Assembly: GCA_936920625.1 (NCBI GenBank)
Contig: CAKZHC010000013.1
Coordinates: forward strand, 1-9,593
Direction: 5' to 3'
Source of the DNA: an uncultured Enterobacteriaceae bacterium
Lineage (GTDB): Bacteria > Pseudomonadota > Gammaproteobacteria > Enterobacterales > Enterobacteriaceae
Length of the DNA: 9,593 nt
The position numbers and the translations under genes were made by a program. Shown here one piece after another: positions 1 to 7,826 of the stretch (its first letter is position 1; each line of letters starts with the position of its first letter). The notes under the pieces are model-generated. The model ran no database searches. It had not been told where the DNA came from and was given only the letters and a program-made list of their open reading frames with translations.

Positions 1-351
1 TATGTATGCAACGTGACCAGAACACGGAATAATGATTTATATGTAAATTTTTTTTTACACCAGACTGTCCTTACACTAAGTATGCTTAGGGTAAAGATTG
101 AACTACATCGTAATGAAACCATAATCTAACGGTTAAAAATATATGTCTGAACGCTGAAAGCCGTAATTATGACCAATGAGGCGCAGCCATGCCAGCACTT
201 GCTGATTTAGCGCATAGAAAAAAAAATGGTGGCGTACATTTTTGTGTGAGCAGAGTTTAAGGAAATGATAAATCGCTAATTAACACCACTATCCGATGAT
301 AGTTTACGTTAAGCGATGACCGGCTGTAACAGGAAATCTGATTTCAGGTTA
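1..351. other. Gene-free AT-rich stretch
   Basis: I see no gene here. In E. coli the convergent neighbour of yfcL is mnmC, but no frame on the plus strand resembles the MnmC C-terminus. A small hairpin is possible at 76-89 (CTAAG, TATG loop, CTTAG). On the minus strand a 48-codon frame without a start codon is open from 279 to 133 and ends in HNYGFQRSDIYF; I do not recognise it, and it may be chance or the worn tail of a lost gene. No U-tract terminator is visible just downstream of yfcL. Confidence 0.5.
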
Positions 352-636
352 TCACTCTACCGACTCACGCACCCAGTTAAGCAGATCATCCCACATGCCC
401 AAAACCAGTGCCTGATCGTGTGATGAAAGTTCACCTGCATCAATCGCCTTTTGCAGGCTATTTTGTACTTCAGTTAACAGCACATCTGAGCCAGGATTTT
501 GCAAATGAGAGATTTCCGCCACCGCCAATGTCAGGTGTCCGCGCAAATAACCACCGGCGAACAGTTCATCATCACTGGCATATTCAACCATGTCATCAAT
601 CAGGGAGAGAATACGTGCTTCAAATTCGTCAATCAT
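352..636 (-). CDS. yfcL: YfcL family protein
   Basis: This encodes a small acidic, mostly helical protein of 94 aa, close to the 92 aa of E. coli YfcL, with no signal peptide or membrane segment. The family is conserved in enterobacteria and has no established function. The identification rests on position (directly downstream of epmC, same strand) and on family features such as the acidic N-terminus MIDEFEARIL and the helical centre GGYLRGHLTLAVAEI. The ATG at 636 is preceded by a good Shine-Dalgarno sequence (AGAGGA, 5 bases before the start). It lies 34 bp after epmC and is probably the last gene of the prmB-aroC-mepA-epmC-yfcL transcript. The frame is intact. Confidence 0.88.
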   Translation of the reverse strand: MIDEFEARILSLIDDMVEYASDDELFAGGYLRGHLTLAVAEISHLQNPGSDVLLTEVQNSLQKAIDAGELSSHDQALVLGMWDDLLNWVRESVE

Positions 637-670
637 GCAATTCCTCTGTTTGATTATTATATCCAGAGCA

Positions 671-1216
671 TCACATATCCGGGGGATAGAGAAACTGTGA
701 AGCTAACAACGGGGGTGTCTTGTAATATGAACGAAGTGCTTCGATAAAACGAGCAGAACGTGACAATATCCCTTTTTCCAGAAAAATCAGCACCTGCTGG
801 TGAACTTTGCGGTGGAACGCAACAGGATCAGGCTGGAACTCCCCATTAAGATTGTCGCAACTGACGTTAAAAGGAAAATCTGCCGCCATACAGAACAGCC
901 ATTCAAGTGCCTGGGGTTTGATTTCAGCAGATTCGAACCGATTCTGAGCCACGACATCACGGCCATCAGGACAGTACCAGTAGCCAAAGTCAATCAGCTT
1001 ACGTCTGGCGGGCCCCGCAATACACCAGTGAGCAATTTCATGTAGTGCGCTGGCATAAAAACCATGGGCAAATACTATCCGGTTCCAGCAAGACGTCGCA
1101 TCGGCTGGAAGATAAACAGGTTCATCACCACCCCTGATGAGACAGGTCTGAAAATCAGAGGAAAAACAGTGATTAAACAGCGTAATGAGCTGCTGATAAT
1201 GATGAGGTCCAGACAT
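671..1216 (-). CDS. epmC: Elongation factor P hydroxylase EpmC
   Basis: EpmC (formerly YfcM) hydroxylates the beta-lysylated lysine of translation factor EF-P, the last step of the EpmB-EpmA-EpmC modification that helps ribosomes through proline stretches. The protein has 181 aa against 182 in E. coli. It carries the family's metal-binding motif HEIAHW at residues 59-64 and the downstream blocks YWYCPDGRD (79-87) and EIKPQALEW (98-106). The ATG at 1216 follows AAAAGAGATAAG, an acceptable ribosome binding site. The frame is intact. In E. coli yfcA separates epmC from mepA; here only 110 bp do. The partner enzymes EpmA and EpmB and EF-P are not in this window. Confidence 0.93.
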   Translation of the reverse strand: MSGPHHYQQLITLFNHCFSSDFQTCLIRGGDEPVYLPADATSCWNRIVFAHGFYASALHEIAHWCIAGPARRKLIDFGYWYCPDGRDVVAQNRFESAEIKPQALEWLFCMAADFPFNVSCDNLNGEFQPDPVAFHRKVHQQVLIFLEKGILSRSARFIEALRSYYKTPPLLASQFLYPPDM

Positions 1217-1266
1217 CTTATCTCTTTTGCCATTATTTCAGATAAGTATGGCACATCATCCTGAAA

Positions 1267-1294
1267 AATATCAGACTGAATGTGAATATATCAA
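1267..1294 (-). promoter_or_regulatory. Possible sigma70 promoter for epmC-yfcL
   Basis: On the minus strand a TTGATA box (1294-1289; 5 of 6 to the -35 consensus) and a GATATT box (1272-1267; 4 of 6 to the -10 consensus) are 16 bp apart, about 50 bp before the epmC start. This could drive epmC-yfcL separately from the upstream genes in the short gap left where yfcA is missing. It is a by-eye match in AT-rich DNA, so it remains tentative. Confidence 0.3.
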
Positions 1295-1326
1295 CCCGCT
1301 AGCATCAAATACCGCCTGTGTTTGCA

Positions 1327-2145
1327 CTACGCTGGCAGGCGCTCTAGCAATGCCTTACAGGCGGGGTACAGCGGCAACGACAGCGAAAACGGAGACGCAC
1401 CACTACCAGGATGAGGTGATGCTAACCAGTTATTAAGTTCAGCACCGCAGCCATCACCCAATGGTGGTGGTGGCTGGTCCAGACAATCAGGGCTTTCTGA
1501 TGGACATCTGAGCCGTATATGTATGTAAACAGTATGACCATACCAAGGACGAACTTTCCATAGCCAGGAACGATCATCACCTGCATCCGCGCAAAGTTTT
1601 GCCTTGATGGCTGGCGCTACAAACAACCGCACAACATCCTCGTCTTCTGCCGCCAGTTTTATCAGTCTGGCAGTTTCTGGCCGCCAGTGGCTGTTCACCG
1701 AGTGACCGTCCGCAGAAACCATTTTCAATGGCTCGGTTTTTAACAGCATCTGTTTACTCCAGCGCTGTTTAGGTAACTCTAGCGGGATGTCAACCTCCAG
1801 CCCGGTCTGATGACTAACATGACCGTTACCTAAATTCCCACCTGCTGCCATAGACATATCCCCCACCAGAACCTGGCCCAACCCGTTTGCATGAACACGG
1901 CTGCTGAGACGCTGAATAAATTGAAGTAGTTTTGGATGACCATAATAACGGCGCAGGTCCTGGTGCAGCACCTGATAGCAAGTTGACTGAAGAGGTAGCT
2001 GTTGTGTGCCAATAATACAACCGTTAGCGAACGCTCCGATGGACTGCGGTGGCCCACTCAGTGGTTGCCGGAGCTTCTGCCAGGGTGACTCCGCCAATGA
2101 AAATCCACAAAACAGTAATCCTGCACAAGCCAGTAACAGCCTCAT
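1327..2145 (-). CDS. mepA: Penicillin-insensitive murein endopeptidase MepA, active site altered
   Basis: MepA is a periplasmic LAS-family zinc peptidase that cuts D-Ala-meso-DAP cross-links in peptidoglycan. The product is 272 aa (E. coli 274) with an 18-residue signal peptide (MRLLLACAGLLFCGFSLA, then ESPW). Matching features are RRYYGHP (65-71), IQRLSS (77-82), the zinc motif SHQTGLEVD (His112, Asp119), LCADAGDDRSWLWKVRPW (184-201) and QPPPPLGDGCGAEL near the end. In E. coli the region around the last zinc ligand reads QHRAHMHVRL; here it is GHTVYIHIRL, so the first His of the HxH motif is Tyr207 while His204 and His209 remain. The ATG at 2145 overlaps the aroC stop (ATGA), implying coupled translation; an ATG two codons upstream (2151) is an alternative. 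The frame is intact, but activity is doubtful. Confidence 0.9.
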   Translation of the reverse strand: MRLLLACAGLLFCGFSLAESPWQKLRQPLSGPPQSIGAFANGCIIGTQQLPLQSTCYQVLHQDLRRYYGHPKLLQFIQRLSSRVHANGLGQVLVGDMSMAAGGNLGNGHVSHQTGLEVDIPLELPKQRWSKQMLLKTEPLKMVSADGHSVNSHWRPETARLIKLAAEDEDVVRLFVAPAIKAKLCADAGDDRSWLWKVRPWYGHTVYIHIRLRCPSESPDCLDQPPPPLGDGCGAELNNWLASPHPGSGASPFSLSLPLYPACKALLERLPA

Positions 2146-3227
2146 GACCATAGCACCGCCGCAGTAACATCTGCATTTTGCGCCCGATGGCGCATCAGGT
2201 GATCCATCAGCACAATTGCCATCATCGCTTCGGCTATAGGCACGGCACGAATACCAACACAAGGGTCATGACGCCCTTTGGTAACGATTTCAGCCTCCTC
2301 ACCGCTGCGGGTCAGGGTTTTTCCTGGCACAGTAATGCTGGAGGTAGGCTTCATTGCAAGATGGGCGATAATCGGTTGCCCACTGCTAATTCCGCCCAAA
2401 ATACCACCGGCGTGATTGCTTTGAAAACCACTGGAGCGGATTTCATCACGATGCTGGCTGCCTCGCTGGGTAATCACGGCAAAACCGTCACCTATTTCCA
2501 CCCCCTTTACTGCATTAATGCTCATCAGGGCATGTGCCAGATCGGCATCGAGACGATCGAAAACGGGTTCGCCCAGCCCCGGCGGCACATTGTCAGCAAT
2601 AACTGTTACTTTCGCGCCGATTGAGTCTCCCTCTTTTTTTAACATTCTCATTAATTGGTCAAGCGCCTCCAGCTTATCCGCATCCGGGCAGAAAAATGGA
2701 TTCTGCCCAACCTGATCCCACGCTTTAAGCTCGCAAACAATATTACCCATCTGAGCCAGATAACCACGAACGCTAATACCAAACTTGGTTGCCAGATATT
2801 TTTTTGCTATAGCCCCTGCCGCCACACGCATTGCTGTTTCACGTGCTGAAGAACGCCCACCACCACGATAATCACGCCGGCCATATTTCTGTTCATAGGT
2901 GTAATCAGCATGACCCGGGCGAAACAGATCTTTAATAGCGCTATAATCATGCGAACGCTGATCACTATTTTCAATTAGCAGACCAATCGGAGTTCCGGTT
3001 GTGAATCCCTCAAAAACACCAGATAGAATTTTTACCTCATCTGCTTCCCGACGTGGTGTGGTGTAACGTGATGTTCCCGGACGCCTGCGGTCGAGATCAT
3101 GCTGAAGGTCGGCAGCCATGAGCGGGATTCCGGGTGGAACACCATCTACGATACATCCTAATGCTAAACCGTGAGATTCACCAAAGGTGGTAACACGAAA
3201 TAGTTCTCCCAGCGAGTTTCCAGCCAT
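2142..3227 (-). CDS. aroC: Chorismate synthase AroC
   Basis: AroC converts 5-enolpyruvylshikimate-3-phosphate to chorismate, the last step of the shikimate pathway and the branch point for aromatic amino acids, folate, ubiquinone and enterobactin. It needs reduced FMN. Its 361 aa equal the E. coli length. All three family signatures are present: FGESHG with VDGVPPG (15-33), GRSSARETA (124-132) and GRHDPCVGIRAVPIAEAM (318-335); the basic segment RRRPGTSRYTTPRRE (47-61) also fits. The ATG at 3227 follows a clear GAGG Shine-Dalgarno sequence. The gene lies 25 bp after prmB and overlaps mepA by 4 bp. Its intactness beside broken catabolic genes suggests that chorismate synthesis is still under selection. 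Confidence 0.98.
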   Translation of the reverse strand: MAGNSLGELFRVTTFGESHGLALGCIVDGVPPGIPLMAADLQHDLDRRRPGTSRYTTPRREADEVKILSGVFEGFTTGTPIGLLIENSDQRSHDYSAIKDLFRPGHADYTYEQKYGRRDYRGGGRSSARETAMRVAAGAIAKKYLATKFGISVRGYLAQMGNIVCELKAWDQVGQNPFFCPDADKLEALDQLMRMLKKEGDSIGAKVTVIADNVPPGLGEPVFDRLDADLAHALMSINAVKGVEIGDGFAVITQRGSQHRDEIRSSGFQSNHAGGILGGISSGQPIIAHLAMKPTSSITVPGKTLTRSGEEAEIVTKGRHDPCVGIRAVPIAEAMMAIVLMDHLMRHRAQNADVTAAVLWS

Positions 3228-3252
3228 ACTACCTCAAAAATTATTCTTAAGT

Positions 3253-4185
3253 TTACGAACGCCAGGCAACAAAATGATGCTGCGCATCGACAAGTTGATC
3301 GCGCGTTAGCATGAATACCCCTTCACCACCCTTATCGAATTTGAGCCAGGCAAAGGGCAGATCAGGATACTGCTCTGTCAAATGTATTCTGCTGTTACCT
3401 ACCTCACAGATTAGTATACCTTGTGCACTTAGATAATCTGGCGCACAGGCCAGGATCCTTTTAACCAAATCTAGCCCATCACTACCTGCGGCCAGCCCAA
3501 TTTCAGGTTCATGACGATACTCATCAGGCAGTGTAGCCATGTCTTGCGAGTCAACATAGGGTGGATTAGTGATAATTAAATCATACTGAACAGGGGTGAG
3601 TGAACGAAACAGATCAGACTGGATTGGCGTGACCTGATGCATCATAGCGTGCTGCTCGATATTCATTTCCGTAACCAGCAGTGCATCACAGGAAAGATCT
3701 GCCGCATCTACCTGCGCATCAGGGAAGGCCGTTGCGCAGGCAATAGCGATACAACCACTACCAGTGCACATATCAAGAATAAGATGAGGCTTTTGGGGAA
3801 CAACTCCCGAAAAACGCTTTTGTATCAACTCTCCGACAGGAGAACGAGGTATTAGTACTCGCTCATCAACGTAAAATTCAAGCCCACAAAACCAGGCTTT
3901 ATTGGTCAGGTAAGCAACCGGAATATGTTCATCAATACGTCGAATCACTAACTCCACTATATGCTGACGTTCACTGGTCGTCAGGCGTGCTCCGTACATC
4001 GCATCTGGATAATCGAATGGCAGACAGAGCGTTGGTAATATCAGCTGAACAGCCTCATCCCAGGCGTTGTCGGTGCCGTGGCCATACCAGAGATCGGCGG
4101 CCTGAAAACAACTGACCGCCCAGCGCAACACGTCCTGAATAGTTTGCAATTCAGCAACTGCTTCCTCGGCAACAATTTTGTCCAA
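3253..4185 (-). CDS. prmB: Ribosomal protein uL3 glutamine methyltransferase PrmB, TTG start
   Basis: PrmB N5-methylates a glutamine of ribosomal protein L3 (uL3) using S-adenosylmethionine and assists assembly of the large ribosomal subunit. With the start at TTG 4185 the protein has 310 aa, exactly the E. coli length, and begins LDKIVAEEAVAELQTIQD, aligned with E. coli MDKIFVDEAVNELQTIQD. AGGAG lies 8 bases before the TTG. Motifs, numbered from this start, are the SAM-binding DMCTGSGCIAIACA (from 138) and the catalytic NPPY (207-210). An ATG at 4269 would add 28 residues, but these come from a tandem 8-bp repeat (MAKWQNGK...) followed by sequence with no family counterpart, so I reject that start. 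It is probably the first gene of the minus-strand operon. Confidence 0.95.
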   Translation of the reverse strand: MDKIVAEEAVAELQTIQDVLRWAVSCFQAADLWYGHGTDNAWDEAVQLILPTLCLPFDYPDAMYGARLTTSERQHIVELVIRRIDEHIPVAYLTNKAWFCGLEFYVDERVLIPRSPVGELIQKRFSGVVPQKPHLILDMCTGSGCIAIACATAFPDAQVDAADLSCDALLVTEMNIEQHAMMHQVTPIQSDLFRSLTPVQYDLIITNPPYVDSQDMATLPDEYRHEPEIGLAAGSDGLDLVKRILACAPDYLSAQGILICEVGNSRIHLTEQYPDLPFAWLKFDKGGEGVFMLTRDQLVDAQHHFVAWRS

Positions 4186-4198
4186 ATCGTTAACTCCT
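4183..4198 (-). promoter_or_regulatory. Ribosome binding site that fixes the prmB TTG start
   Basis: On the minus strand AGGAG (4198-4194) is followed by TTAACGAT and the codon TTG (4185-4183). This is a near-consensus Shine-Dalgarno sequence at a good distance. The TTG sits where the E. coli initiator Met aligns. Just before it, a repeat-derived short frame ends at TAG (4199-4197), overlapping the AGGAG, so ribosomes finishing that short frame would stop on the prmB ribosome binding site. Confidence 0.8.
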
Positions 4199-4230
4199 AA
4201 CAAAACGACTTTATTTTTGAGCCTGCAAGT

Positions 4231-4285
4231 TTGCCATTTTGCCATTTTGCCATTTTGCCATTTTGCCATTTTGCCATTTTGCCAT
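4231..4285. repeat. Tandem 8-bp repeat, about 7 copies, in the prmB leader
   Basis: The 8-bp unit GCCATTTT (AAAATGGC on the other strand) is repeated without error: TT, six full units from 4233 to 4280, then GCCAT. On the prmB strand every unit supplies an ATG, giving seven at 4285, 4277, 4269, 4261, 4253, 4245 and 4237. Because 8 is not a multiple of 3 they cycle through all frames. Those at 4269 and 4245 are in frame with prmB; those at 4285, 4261 and 4237 end at a TAA soon after the repeat; those at 4277 and 4253 end at the TAG overlapping the prmB Shine-Dalgarno sequence. The repeat lies between divergent prmB and smrB. Perfect units of this kind are prone to slippage. Confidence 0.97.
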
Positions 4286-4420
4286 GAAGAAAACGCGGTT
4301 TCACCGAATCAACATCAAAAAGCGTAAGTTTAATTAGAACACACCTGACTTTTAGAGTTAAACTAACAGTCAAATGACACAGATATTGATATTATTAAAC
4401 ATCAAATTAACACTTTTCTA

Positions 4421-4972
4421 ATGAAAAAATCGTCGCTAAGTGCAGATGAGTCCGCACTGTTTAATGAGCTGATGCGCGGTACGCGGAAATTAAAGCAGGA
4501 TACCGTGCAGCATAACTTCAAGCATAAAGTCAGGCGTGAAGTTGCTACTCGGCGTTTAAGTGCTGAGCAGACTAATTCTAGTTACTATTTTTCTGACCAG
4601 TTTCATCCTCTTCTGCCGTCTGAAGGGCCGGTTCGCTATCTGCGTGCTGATGTTGATCATTATCAACTTAAAAAGTTACGTCGAGGTGACTTTTCGCCGG
4701 AGATCTTCTTGGACATGCATGGATTGACGCAGCGTCAGGCAAAACAGGAACTGGGAGCATTAATTGCTGCCTGCCTCCGGGATCATTTGCTGTGTGCCAG
4801 CGTGATGCATGGCTATGGCAGACACATACTTAAACATAAAACACCGCTATGGCTGGCTCAGCACCCTGATATTCTGGCATTTCATCAGGCACCTGAAATA
4901 TATGGTGGTAATGCAGCCCTGCTGGTGCTGGTCGATGTCGATAGCAGGTCATTAGCTCTGCTGCGGTCATGA
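4421..4972 (+). CDS. smrB: Ribosome rescue endonuclease SmrB
   Basis: SmrB (formerly YfcN) binds collided ribosomes and cuts the mRNA between them, letting tmRNA rescue the stalled ribosomes. The protein has 183 aa, the same as in E. coli. An N-terminal basic region (MKKSSLSADE to about residue 45) matches the part that in E. coli contacts the ribosome. YFSDQFHPLL (56-65) and VDHYQLKKLRRGDFSPEIF (78-96) follow, then the Smr domain with the catalytic-type motif DMHG (98-101; DLHG in E. coli) and HGYGRHILK (130-138; HGHGKHILK in E. coli). It is divergent from prmB and convergent with sixA. No good Shine-Dalgarno sequence is visible before the ATG (TTAACACTTTTCTA), so initiation may be weak. The frame is intact. 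Confidence 0.94.
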   Translation: MKKSSLSADESALFNELMRGTRKLKQDTVQHNFKHKVRREVATRRLSAEQTNSSYYFSDQFHPLLPSEGPVRYLRADVDHYQLKKLRRGDFSPEIFLDMHGLTQRQAKQELGALIAACLRDHLLCASVMHGYGRHILKHKTPLWLAQHPDILAFHQAPEIYGGNAALLVLVDVDSRSLALLRS

Positions 4973-5017
4973 CATAAATGCACGCAGATCATATGACTGA
5001 GCTTTCCACCACAGCAA

Positions 5018-5034
5018 CAACGAAACAGTCGTTG
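5018..5034. terminator. Small hairpin between convergent smrB and sixA
   Basis: CAACGA (5018-5023) and TCGTTG (5029-5034) can pair around a 5-base loop, AACAG, in the 66-bp gap between the two convergent genes. No run of U follows on either strand, so it is at best a weak terminator or a transcript-end stabiliser. A chance hairpin is possible. Confidence 0.3.
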
Positions 5035-5038
5035 CGTA

Positions 5039-5521
5039 TCACATCACTTTAGCCAGTTTTGCAGGGCTGACCTGCCATAACAATTTACCCCATGCGCCAT
5101 CAGCATCGTAATCGACACAGGCAATAGCTGAAGTGGCAAACATCGGAGGAGGTTCCTGCGGACAAAGCTCTGCAACCAGATAGCCCACCAATGGCAGATG
5201 AGAAATCAGCATCACAGACTTCACTCCCTCTGCTGCCAGAGCCTGCAAATAACGGACTATCCATTGTGGATCTCCTTCTGGTGCAAGCTCGGGTAGAGTC
5301 TCGGCCTCAGGTGGTAGTGTGAGAATTTCACTTACTATAGCGAGCGTTTGCCCGGCTCGCAGATAAGGACTAACCAACACTCGTTCAATCTCTGATGAGT
5401 AACATTCTAACCAGCCAGCCATTTGCCGAGATTGGTCACAACCGCGATGCGTAAGCGGTCTGACAGGATCACTCGCAACATCCAATGCTGCATCACCGTG
5501 ACGCATAATAAAAACTTGCAT
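5039..5521 (-). CDS. sixA: Phosphohistidine phosphatase SixA
   Basis: SixA is a small cytoplasmic phosphatase of the histidine phosphatase (phosphoglycerate mutase-like) superfamily. It removes phosphate from phosphohistidines; in E. coli its reported substrates are the ArcB HPt domain and the nitrogen-PTS carrier NPr. The protein has 160 aa (E. coli 161). The catalytic RHG lies at residues 7-9 (His8 is the phosphate acceptor), Arg55 is in VSPYLRAGQT, and the second histidine, His108, is in LISHLPLVGYLVAELCP. All four core residues are present and the frame is intact. The ATG at 5521 has only a weak Shine-Dalgarno sequence (GCGGT). It lies 181 bp downstream of the fadJ pseudogene on the same strand, and that gap may hold its own promoter. 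Confidence 0.95.
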   Translation of the reverse strand: MQVFIMRHGDAALDVASDPVRPLTHRGCDQSRQMAGWLECYSSEIERVLVSPYLRAGQTLAIVSEILTLPPEAETLPELAPEGDPQWIVRYLQALAAEGVKSVMLISHLPLVGYLVAELCPQEPPPMFATSAIACVDYDADGAWGKLLWQVSPAKLAKVM

Positions 5522-5625
5522 AGTGTACCGCTGTTATCAAAAAAAAACTCCGGCAACGAATCAATTAATTGACTCATCATTTTACTAATGAAAAATGAAC
5601 GCCGTGTTTTACCAAAACGTCTTTC

Positions 5626-5631
5626 ATTATA
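5626..5631 (-). promoter_or_regulatory. Possible -10 box for sixA
   Basis: A perfect TATAAT lies on the minus strand at 5631-5626, about 105 bp before the sixA start, in the gap after the fadJ pseudogene. The -35 region 17 bp upstream (TAATTA) is poor, so the promoter is only suggested. If real, sixA would be expressed without relying on the decayed fad operon. Confidence 0.3.
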
Positions 5632-5702
5632 GTCAATCAGTCTGGTATTAATTATAAATTCCATCACCCGCAAAAACGATGTTGAGATTTACTCTAAATT
5701 GT

Positions 5703-7826
5703 CTAACTAGCTGAAGCGCTGGCATTATTATCTTCGCCCACATTTTTGTAAAATTTTTCATCATTAACCTGCATTTTTACCAGCCTCTCACAGGGAGCGA
5801 AGCGTTCACCATACTGCTGCATTAATATATTTAACCTGGCAACCACTTTCGGGACCTCTCTTCTGTCCATCTCCCGAAACGGTCCGCCAAGAAATGGCGG
5901 AAATCCAACACCAAACACAGCGCCAACATCTCCATCACGGGCCTGAGTAATGACCTGCTCATCAAGCGTTCTGACCGCTTCATTGCACATCATCATCACG
6001 CATCGCTCTGCCACTTGAGAAAGCGTCTGATGTGAACATGGTTTGACCCCCAATAGCTTATAGATTTGGCCATCCGCACGCTTCCTACCCCTCTTTCTTG
6101 TCGGATAGAGATAAAATCCGCGCCCGCTTTTCCTTCCATTACGTCCATCAGCCAGCAAAGAAGGGAACTCTGCTGGCACCTGAAAACGCTCACCGAAAGA
6201 TGCAGCCATAACTGGTATAATTTTGTTACCCACATCAATACCAATTTCATCTAATAACTTGAAGTGGCCCTACAGGAAAACCAAAATTTACCAGCGCCTC
6301 GTCTACATGCTCTATTGGTTCCCCCCTCAAGCACACAACGCAATGCTTCATTGATATAGAGTGCCATAATACGATTGACATAAAAACCTGTACTATCGGC
6401 TACAACAATTGGAGTTTTACCCATTCGGCGAACCAAAGATATAGCAGATGCTATAGTCGCCTGAGACGTACCTGCATGAGGGATAATTTCGACCAAGGGC
6501 ATTTTATCTGCCGGACTGAGAAAATGTATCCCGATAACTTGCTGAGGACGTTCCGCTTTTGCTGCAATTTGCGCGATGGAGAGTGATGACGTATTGGAGG
6601 CGAACAGAGTATTTGTTGCTGCATGCTGTTCAATTTCTTTTACCATTTGCTGCTTCAAAGCGAGATCTTCAAAAACAGCTTCAATCACCATATCACATCG
6701 GCTAAATCCCCGGTAATCAGTGCTACCGGTAATTAGACCCATTTTCCTGTTACGTTCGGCAGGTGATATGTGACAGAGCTTAACTTCACGGGTTAATAAA
6801 TCCCAGCTATATCGCAGAGCATAGCTGATGCCTTGTGACTGAATATCTTTAATTCTAACCAGCAACCCAGCTTTGCTAGCTGCAACAAATGCAATACCTC
6901 CGCCCATCAATCCTCCGCCCAGAACACCAAGCTGGTTGATCGGATAGGTTTTTACGTTACCATCCTGTTCATGTTTGATCGCAGCTGTGGCAAAAAACAA
7001 GCTACGCAATGCCGCTGATTGCGGCGTCATTGTGAGTTCACCGAACGCGCAAGCTTCAGCGGCCTGACCCGCAGTGTTGCCCTGCTCAAACCCGGCGCGT
7101 ACTACCGAGATAATTGCCGGGATGGCAGGATAATTACCCCGAACTTTTGCCAATACCCGTTTTAGTACTATTTTAAAAAACAACTGCCGTACAGGCTGAG
7201 CTTTCAGCCATCTCTCACGCCATGGCCAGCGCCGGGGTTTTACTTTACCCTGCAATACCATTTCCACAGCAGTTTCCAGTAAAATACTTTGCGGTACGAC
7301 ATCATCCACCAGCCCCAGCTTCAGTGCCTCGCGTGGCCGTAGTGTTTTTCCGGTCAGAATCAAATTCAGTGCACGTGACGGACCAATTAACCGGGGTAAC
7401 CGTTGAGTTCCCCCACAGCCTGGCAGTAATCCCAGTTGTACTTCCGGCAGCCCCAGCCGGGTGCAGTCATTCAGAGTACAAATTCGCCCTGTACAGGCTA
7501 AAGCCAGCTCCAGCCCGCCTCCCAGACAAGGGCCATGTATCGCCGCGATCACAGGAAGAGGTAAATCAGCCAACTCCTGCATCACCCGCTGACCGACAAT
7601 CAGCAATCATGTTAATATCCGCACCAGCAATAAAAGAGTCAGGTTTACCGGAGAGTAGTATTATACCCACCAGCTGACTTTGACTACGTACCTGCCAGAT
7701 GACCTCTCTTAATTCTCCAGCAAAGGCTGCTTTAAGCGTGTTGACCTTTTCGCCCGGCACATCAAATGTAATTACTGCCACATGATCAGGGCGGTGTGTC
7801 AGGATAAAAGCATTTGTGCTGGTCAT
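5703..7826 (-). pseudogene. fadJ: fadJ, trifunctional beta-oxidation alpha subunit, frameshifted
   Basis: FadJ joins an enoyl-CoA hydratase/isomerase domain to a 3-hydroxyacyl-CoA dehydrogenase domain (714 aa in E. coli) and works with FadI in (anaerobic) fatty acid beta-oxidation. Here the gene is in pieces. Piece 1 (from ATG 7826) reads to FIAGADINMIADC; then a frame change near 7600, where about 35 bp present in E. coli are missing, breaks it. Piece 2 carries GPCLGGGLELALAC, GLPEVQLGLLPGCGGTQRL, the NAD-binding GVLGGGLMGGGIA, SNTSSLSI and GIHFLSP. It is broken by an extra G in the G6 run at 6321-6326 and by another extra base near 6259. Piece 3 starts around DEIGIDVGNKIIPV and ends with FGVGFPPFLGGPF and PCERLV. 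Translation from the true start stops after about 86 residues. Its start overlaps the fadI stop by one base (TGATG). Confidence 0.95.

Noticed and set aside
133..279. 48-codon minus-strand frame ending HNYGFQRSDIYF
   Set aside because: No start codon, contains a poly-Phe run from a T tract, and no family recognised. It may be chance; noted only in the gap description.
1327..2262. Longer 311-aa form of MepA starting at 2262
   Set aside because: The first 37 to 39 residues are out-of-frame aroC sequence (cysteine- and arginine-rich, no family match). The internal start at 2145 gives a clean signal peptide and the normal length.
2178..2849. Several plus-strand frames opposite aroC
   Set aside because: They are antisense shadows of a fully conserved essential-pathway gene.
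4231..4285. CRISPR-like array
   Set aside because: The 8-bp units are directly adjacent without spacers, so this is a simple tandem repeat.
5407..5673. 88-aa minus-strand frame overlapping the start of sixA
   Set aside because: It runs through sixA in another frame; its upstream part has no recognisable domain and sits in the probable promoter region.
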